Positions 62,333 to 64,000 of a stretch of DNA of 64,000 nucleotides are shown here, one piece after another. Source of the DNA: Legionella geestiana. GTDB taxonomy: Bacteria; Pseudomonadota; Gammaproteobacteria; Legionellales; Legionellaceae. Positions within the stretch are counted from its first letter, which is position 1; every line of letters starts with the position of its first letter. Where the stretch lies: NCBI RefSeq assembly GCF_004571195.1, contig NZ_CP038271.1, positions 1-64,000 of the forward strand, written 5' to 3'. The notes under the pieces are model-generated. The model ran no database searches. It was not told the DNA's origin and worked only from the letters and a program-made list of their open reading frames with translations. Both the position numbers and the translations under genes were made by a program.

Positions 62333-63532
62333 CTAACCCACCAGTTGCTCCATCGAAAAAATGGGCAACAGGGTAGCAAGAACGATGAATAATACTACGG
62401 CTCCCATAAAAAGGATAACCAGTGGTTCGAGCAGGGTCAGTGCGGTATCCACCAGCCGTTTGACTTCATTATCAAGGTGTGCGCCGGCTTTGTCCATCAT
62501 TGCCGCGATTTGACCGCTTTTCTCACCACTGGCAATCAAATGCAGTTCCATCGGATTCAGAAATCCCGTCAGTTTCAGGGCATCACTGATACTGCTCCCC
62601 TCACGAACACGCACACTGGCCTCGATAAAAGCATTACGCATGGCCATATTGGTAACAAGGCTTGCCGCAACGCGCATGGTTTCAAGCACACTGACGCCCG
62701 CGGCAAAAAGAATGGAAAAGGTGTGAATGTAGCGGGCAATGTTAACAGTACGTACGAGCCACGACACAATCGGCAGTTTCAGCAGTATCCTGTCCCATGT
62801 GAGTCTGATTTTGGGGTTGCCAAGGCTTTTTTTAAAACCCGCGAGCAGCAGCACGAAGGCTATAAGCAGAGGTAAGCCATAGCTTTTTATTCCATTGCTG
62901 ATACTGATGAGTACCATTGTCATTTCCGGCAAGGTTTGTCCGGTACTCGTAAAGACCTCAATGATTTTGGGAACAACGAATGACAGCAGAAAACTGATGA
63001 TACCTGTTGACACGATAATCATGAGAATGGGATAAATCAGCGCCTGCTGAATTTTTTGGCGCGTCTGCTGTTGATTCTCTGTGTAGTCAGCGAGTTTTTC
63101 CAGCACGACATCGAGCCTTCCTGTCTGTTCACCGGCAGCAACGGTAGCGCGATAGAGTTCGGGAAAGGCCTGCGGAAATTCCGACATCGCCTGAGCCAGC
63201 GCATAGCCCTCAAGGACTTTCGCTCGCACCCCGATAATAAGCTCGCGAACGCGGTCTTTTTCTGTCTGTTCACTGACACCGCGCAGTGCTTCTTCCACAG
63301 GAATTCCGGCACCCAGCAGGGTGGCGAGCTGTCGCGTAAAGAGGGAAAGGGCTTCCGGCTTTAATTTTCCGCGGGTATTGCGGGGACTCTCGGCCTTTAA
63401 GGTGCTCACACTTGTTGGAAAAAGCCCCCGGTCGCGAAGGAGCTGTCGCGCCTGTCGTTCGGAATCTGCTTCCACGACGCCTTTTTGGGACTTCCCGGTT
63501 TTATTGAGCGCGACAAACTGGTAGGCACCCAT
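62333..63532 (-). CDS. lspF: Type II secretion inner-membrane platform protein LspF (GspF)
   Basis: A 399-aa polytopic protein starting MGAYQFVALNKTGK at ATG 63532; a TTG 18 bp upstream is possible but less likely. It has two GspF-domain repeats (FTRQLATLLGAGIPVEEAL ... FSILFAAGVSVLETMR), each with GEQTGRL / SGEKSGQI glycine motifs, and three membrane segments. GspF anchors the LspE ATPase. First gene of lspFGHIJK; lspDE and lspCLM are not in the window, matching the split arrangement in Legionella. Confidence 0.95.
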   Translation of the reverse strand: MGAYQFVALNKTGKSQKGVVEADSERQARQLLRDRGLFPTSVSTLKAESPRNTRGKLKPEALSLFTRQLATLLGAGIPVEEALRGVSEQTEKDRVRELIIGVRAKVLEGYALAQAMSEFPQAFPELYRATVAAGEQTGRLDVVLEKLADYTENQQQTRQKIQQALIYPILMIIVSTGIISFLLSFVVPKIIEVFTSTGQTLPEMTMVLISISNGIKSYGLPLLIAFVLLLAGFKKSLGNPKIRLTWDRILLKLPIVSWLVRTVNIARYIHTFSILFAAGVSVLETMRVAASLVTNMAMRNAFIEASVRVREGSSISDALKLTGFLNPMELHLIASGEKSGQIAAMMDKAGAHLDNEVKRLVDTALTLLEPLVILFMGAVVLFIVLATLLPIFSMEQLVG

Positions 63533-63659
63533 GCGTGATGTATCCTGCAAAAAATAGGCTTCGGTGTTTCATGGTAATCGATTTTCATCCACAGGGCGAT
63601 GAAAATTAACGCTAGACCATGGCAGGAAAATACACTGTGGGGTAGACTGTTGCTGGTTC

Positions 63660-63674
63660 TGGCGGTAACTGTGC
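63660..63674 (+). promoter_or_regulatory. Weak sigma-54-like site before glnA
   Basis: TGGC and TGC with the GG/GC pair separated by 10 bp, as in TGGCAC-N5-TTGC promoters, 43 bp before the glnA start. The match is incomplete (TGGC, GTGC), so it is only suggestive, but sigma-54 promoters are usual at glnA. Confidence 0.35.
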
Positions 63675-63716
63675 GACCGCGGTATTGGATGAGCAGAAAT
63701 TATTCAGGAGAGCATG

Positions 63717-64000
63717 ATGGGATCCAGTGAAGTACTCAGCGCCATTCGTGATAAAAACGCGAAGTTTGTGGATTTGCGATTTACCGATCCGCGTGGAAAA
63801 TGGCAGCATATTACCGTTCCGGCATCGGTGATTGACGAAGAGTTTCTCAAAGAAGGTAAAATGTTTGATGGTTCTTCCATCGAAGGCTGGCAAAAAATCC
63901 ATCAATCCGATCTTGCCATGAAACCTGATGTTTCTACCCTGCACCTTGACCCTTTTTACGAAGATACCACCGTCTCCCTTTGTTGCGATATTCTGGACCC
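63717..64000 (+). CDS. glnA: Glutamine synthetase GlnA (5' part)
   Basis: The first 94 codons of a long frame open at the right edge. MGSSEVLSAIRDKN, FVDLRFTDPRGKWQHITVPA and KMFDGSSIEGWQKIHQSDL are the N-terminal beta-grasp domain of type I glutamine synthetase, which makes glutamine from glutamate and ammonia. Start at ATG 63717, with an ATG three bases earlier; AGGAG is upstream. The active-site domain is beyond the window. Confidence 0.93.
   Translation, partial: MGSSEVLSAIRDKNAKFVDLRFTDPRGKWQHITVPASVIDEEFLKEGKMFDGSSIEGWQKIHQSDLAMKPDVSTLHLDPFYEDTTVSLCCDILD

Overview
The window looks like chromosomal DNA of a member of the Legionellaceae. The type II secretion genes are in the split order lspFGHIJK, typical of Legionella. 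Two eukaryotic-like protein kinase genes lie in tandem, and there are several orphan proteins of the kind Legionella secretes. Two of the effector-like genes have a tandem promoter motif matching the Legionella PmrA box. Base composition looks near 50% GC by eye, well above L. pneumophila, so a high-GC Legionella or close relative is likely. The species cannot be named from the sequence. No rRNA, tRNA, CRISPR array, phage or insertion sequence with a transposase was recognised.

Layout. 1-1.7 kb: a minus-strand pair encoding an outer-membrane barrel protein and the start of a secreted IPT/TIG protein. 2.0-6.0 kb: the compact rnm-yciO-trpS-scpA-scpB operon. 6.1-8.1 kb: two accessory genes that separate scpB from rluB. 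8.2-12.6 kb: rluB-rlmD-relA. 12.6-18.0 kb: an effector-like island with two large kinases. 18.0-25.1 kb: an Mth938-like gene, then the recJ partner, recJ, dusA, secA and mutT. 25.2-27.9 kb: a secreted protein and an A+T-rich HD-GYP signalling gene. 28.1-32.9 kb: a minus-strand series bioA, EAL phosphodiesterase, small repeat protein, coaE, zapD. 33.0-36.4 kb: the divergent bioBFHD operon. 36.4-37.1 kb: a 390-bp palindromic repeat element. 37.1-42.8 kb: fmdB, aspS, a MscS-family channel and mutH. 42.8-47.4 kb: repeats, a cysteine-rich exported protein, a RES/Xre toxin-antitoxin pair and a poly-serine effector candidate. 47.4-55.7 kb: a dehydrogenase, an amino-acid transporter, small orphan proteins, a ZIP-like membrane protein, proline iminopeptidase and malic enzyme. 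55.8-59.3 kb: lipoprotein, surE, yqaA-like, nlpD, rpoS. 59.5-63.5 kb: lspFGHIJK on the minus strand. 63.7 kb to the end: the start of glnA.

How it fits together. Housekeeping operons with overlapping stop and start codons alternate with short accessory blocks holding exported proteins, effector candidates and signalling enzymes. Three non-coding repeat families sit in the gaps between blocks. The most useful regulatory signals are two PmrA-box-like motifs placed 7-8 bp before TAAAAT -10 elements (in front of a kinase and of the poly-serine protein), a BirA-type operator between bioA and bioB, a 10-bp dyad over the toxin-antitoxin promoter, and a weak sigma-54-like site before glnA.
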